From positions 1-5,720 of the forward strand of contig CAJKJS010000108.1 of NCBI GenBank assembly GCA_905200265.1: a DNA stretch of 5,720 nt, read 5' to 3'. Within the stretch, counting starts at the first letter, position 1. Every line of letters begins with the position of its first letter. The position numbers and the translations under genes are program-made. Shown one piece after another: positions 4,525 to 5,720 of this stretch. This stretch comes from an uncultured Oscillospiraceae bacterium (lineage in GTDB: Bacteria; Bacillota; Clostridia; Oscillospirales; Acutalibacteraceae). Below the pieces are notes generated by a model, which had not been told where the DNA came from, did not search any database, and worked only from the letters and a program-made list of their open reading frames with translations.

Positions 4525-5720
4525 TCACTCTCTCTTTCCCGGCCAAAGGGGCCGGTCGTTATATAGGGCGGTGGTCATGCTGATCACCGCGTGGGAATGG
4601 GATAAAACCCGTTCTTCCTCTGGTTGGGGCACAGCCGGTTCCTCGTCCGGCGCGCCCAGGTACAGGGTAAACGAAAGGCCCCGCAGCAAACTGTTTTCCT
4701 CCGGGTGAACCTGTACGGTGATTTTGGCCCGGGCCCGGGCTGGGGATGCCGAATGCCCGTTTGTGGGCAATAGCACGCGCCAGCCTTTTTCGGCGGCAAA
4801 ACGCATGGGGTCTTTGGTGATAAGGACCGGCGTGCCGTCGGAAGTAAGGGGGACCGCTTCTTCCAGTAAAAAGTTATGGAGCCCCGTTATATTCCCTTCG
4901 TCATAACGGGGGGCAAGGGACCCAATTTGTTCGCATAGATGCCGCAGCACCACTGCGGCCGCATACCATGTATGGAGTGCTTCCCAGTTGGTTTCGATTT
5001 CGGTGGTGAAAGAGAATACATCCCGAGCCGTAGGAGCCATGCCCCCCACCGACGTGGAACTGGCGGTAAGTACCCGGTCCACCGGGCGGCTGACAAGAAA
5101 CGGAATCAGCTCCGCGTTGACGCTCCCGGGCAAAATGGCCGCTTCGGGGCACATGCGCCTGTAATTAAGCCACTGATCTTTGGGGTGGGGCTTGATGACC
5201 ACCTGGTAATTTTCGGCAAAGTAATCGAGCAGCAGCGTTGTAATCTGCTCCTGGACATCCAGATCCCGCACCGCCATAGACTTGATATATTGGGTCATAA
5301 ACATGCACACCGGTTTATCGGGGGGGAGGTTTACAGGCTGTGCCCCATAAAACCGCAAAATCTCCGGTACCCGGTGGGGGATTTCATCCCGCAGCGCCCG
5401 GTAAATGGAAAAATCTTCGGCTTTTTCATCGGTAAACCCGGGTAAAAAATTCGACGTGTCGCACAGCCGGGCGATTTCGGTGTCGCTGTGGCCCGCGCCG
5501 TGCAGGTATTCGGTGATGACGTAGTTTGTCAGGCTGATCTCTTTGGTAATGGCCATATACCGTTCCCGTTGGGACAGCATACCGCTGGCGTCTTCGATGT
5601 ACACATGAGGAATGCGGTTGTAGAGGCAGTACATACCAAACGACCACTGGTCCGATCCGATGTAAATGCGGGAAAAAGTAGATAAATCCAGGCCCAGCCA
5701 GTTTTTTACGCACCCGCACA
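4525..5720 (-). CDS. Sialyltransferase/polysialyltransferase-like GT-B glycosyltransferase, 5' end missing (partial)
   Basis: The frame is open through the right edge, so the gene starts outside the window; 397 codons are visible, ending at TGA 4525-4527. The methionine at 5634 is internal: the upstream codons in frame read as good protein (RIYIGSDQWSFG just before it). Three elements match the GT-B sialyltransferase-like families (GT38, GT52 and relatives): an acidic motif IEDASG near visible residues 41-46, the HP motif KPHP at about 176-179 (codons near 5185-5193), and a Ser/Thr motif ASSTS at about 219-223. In those families HP and S/T contact the CMP donor and the acidic motif supplies the catalytic residue. 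No signal peptide is visible, though the N-terminus is absent. The last ~110 residues are unrecognised. Directly upstream of a CMP-sugar synthetase, a role in transferring a CMP-activated acidic sugar to a surface polysaccharide is likely. A CDP-glycerol-type transferase, which also carries an HP motif, is a less likely alternative. Confidence 0.72.
   Translation of the reverse strand, partial: CGCVKNWLGLDLSTFSRIYIGSDQWSFGMYCLYNRIPHVYIEDASGMLSQRERYMAITKEISLTNYVITEYLHGAGHSDTEIARLCDTSNFLPGFTDEKAEDFSIYRALRDEIPHRVPEILRFYGAQPVNLPPDKPVCMFMTQYIKSMAVRDLDVQEQITTLLLDYFAENYQVVIKPHPKDQWLNYRRMCPEAAILPGSVNAELIPFLVSRPVDRVLTASSTSVGGMAPTARDVFSFTTEIETNWEALHTWYAAAVVLRHLCEQIGSLAPRYDEGNITGLHNFLLEEAVPLTSDGTPVLITKDPMRFAAEKGWRVLLPTNGHSASPARARAKITVQVHPEENSLLRGLSFTLYLGAPDEEPAVPQPEEERVLSHSHAVISMTTALYNDRPLWPGKRE
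4528..4534 (-). promoter_or_regulatory. Ribosome binding site deciding the cytidylyltransferase start
   Basis: GAGAGAG on the minus strand lies 8 nt before ATG 4519 and 14 nt before ATG 4513. This favours 4519 over 4513 and over a more upstream TTG at 4546, which would place the start inside the preceding gene. The site is embedded in the last codons of that gene, so ribosomes finishing it would expose or re-use this site. Confidence 0.55.

Noticed and set aside
4519..4546. TTG start at 4546 for the cytidylyltransferase, giving nine more residues
   Set aside because: It lies inside the preceding gene, no good Shine-Dalgarno precedes it, and the family begins at about the MKK-hydrophobic strand segment. 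ATG 4519 has a site 8 nt upstream.
4725..4740. Palindromic GGCCCGGGCCCGGGC tract, considered as a terminator or regulatory hairpin
   Set aside because: It lies mid-gene and encodes the alternating Pro/Ala/Arg run ARARA of the glycosyltransferase. No T-run follows on the minus strand.
4939..5445. 168-codon plus-strand open frame opposite the glycosyltransferase
   Set aside because: It is the antisense of the KPHP-containing region, with no plausible protein features and no ribosome site that stands out.

Overview
The window is one stretch of a surface-polysaccharide (capsule or exopolysaccharide type) operon. All supported genes lie on the minus strand and are read from the right edge to the left edge. 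In transcription order they are: (A) the 3' part of a sialyltransferase/polysialyltransferase-like GT-B glycosyltransferase (right edge to 4525); (B) a CMP-sialic-acid-synthetase-type cytidylyltransferase (4519-3845); (C) a DRE-TIM pyruvate-aldolase-type protein with an extra C-terminal nucleotide-sugar-binding-like domain (3848-2238); (D) a large HAD-superfamily protein of the COG5610 type (2235-130); and (E) the first 38 codons of another gene (114 to the left edge). Junctions are a 5-nt gap, a 4-nt overlap (GTGA), a 2-nt gap and a 15-nt gap. There is therefore no room for internal promoters or terminators, and the genes are almost certainly co-transcribed. The operon's promoter lies off the right side and its terminator off the left.

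Organism: base composition is moderately GC-rich, Shine-Dalgarno sites are purine-rich, and three of the four visible start codons are GTG. The protein families are common in capsule loci of anaerobic Firmicutes and also occur in Bacteroidetes and Proteobacteria. I lean towards a Clostridia-like bacterium with low confidence. Nothing in the window is a taxonomic marker, and there is no sign of mobile elements, tRNAs, rRNAs or CRISPR.

How the genes may work together (inference): B should activate a 2-keto-3-deoxy-ulosonic acid (sialic-acid-like sugar) as its CMP derivative, and A looks like a transferase that uses such a donor. No NeuB-type PEP-dependent synthase is visible. Next to B sits C, whose N-terminal barrel has the metal-binding and catalytic framework of pyruvate aldolases. 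C could make the ulosonic acid by aldol condensation with pyruvate, D could remove a phosphate or act on a pathway intermediate, B could make the CMP-sugar, and A, E or the C-terminal domain of C could transfer it. The C-terminal domain of C shows a motif-level resemblance to GT42 sialyltransferases. This would be a NeuB-independent route to an unusual CMP-activated ulosonic acid. The family assignments are well supported; the pathway is a hypothesis.
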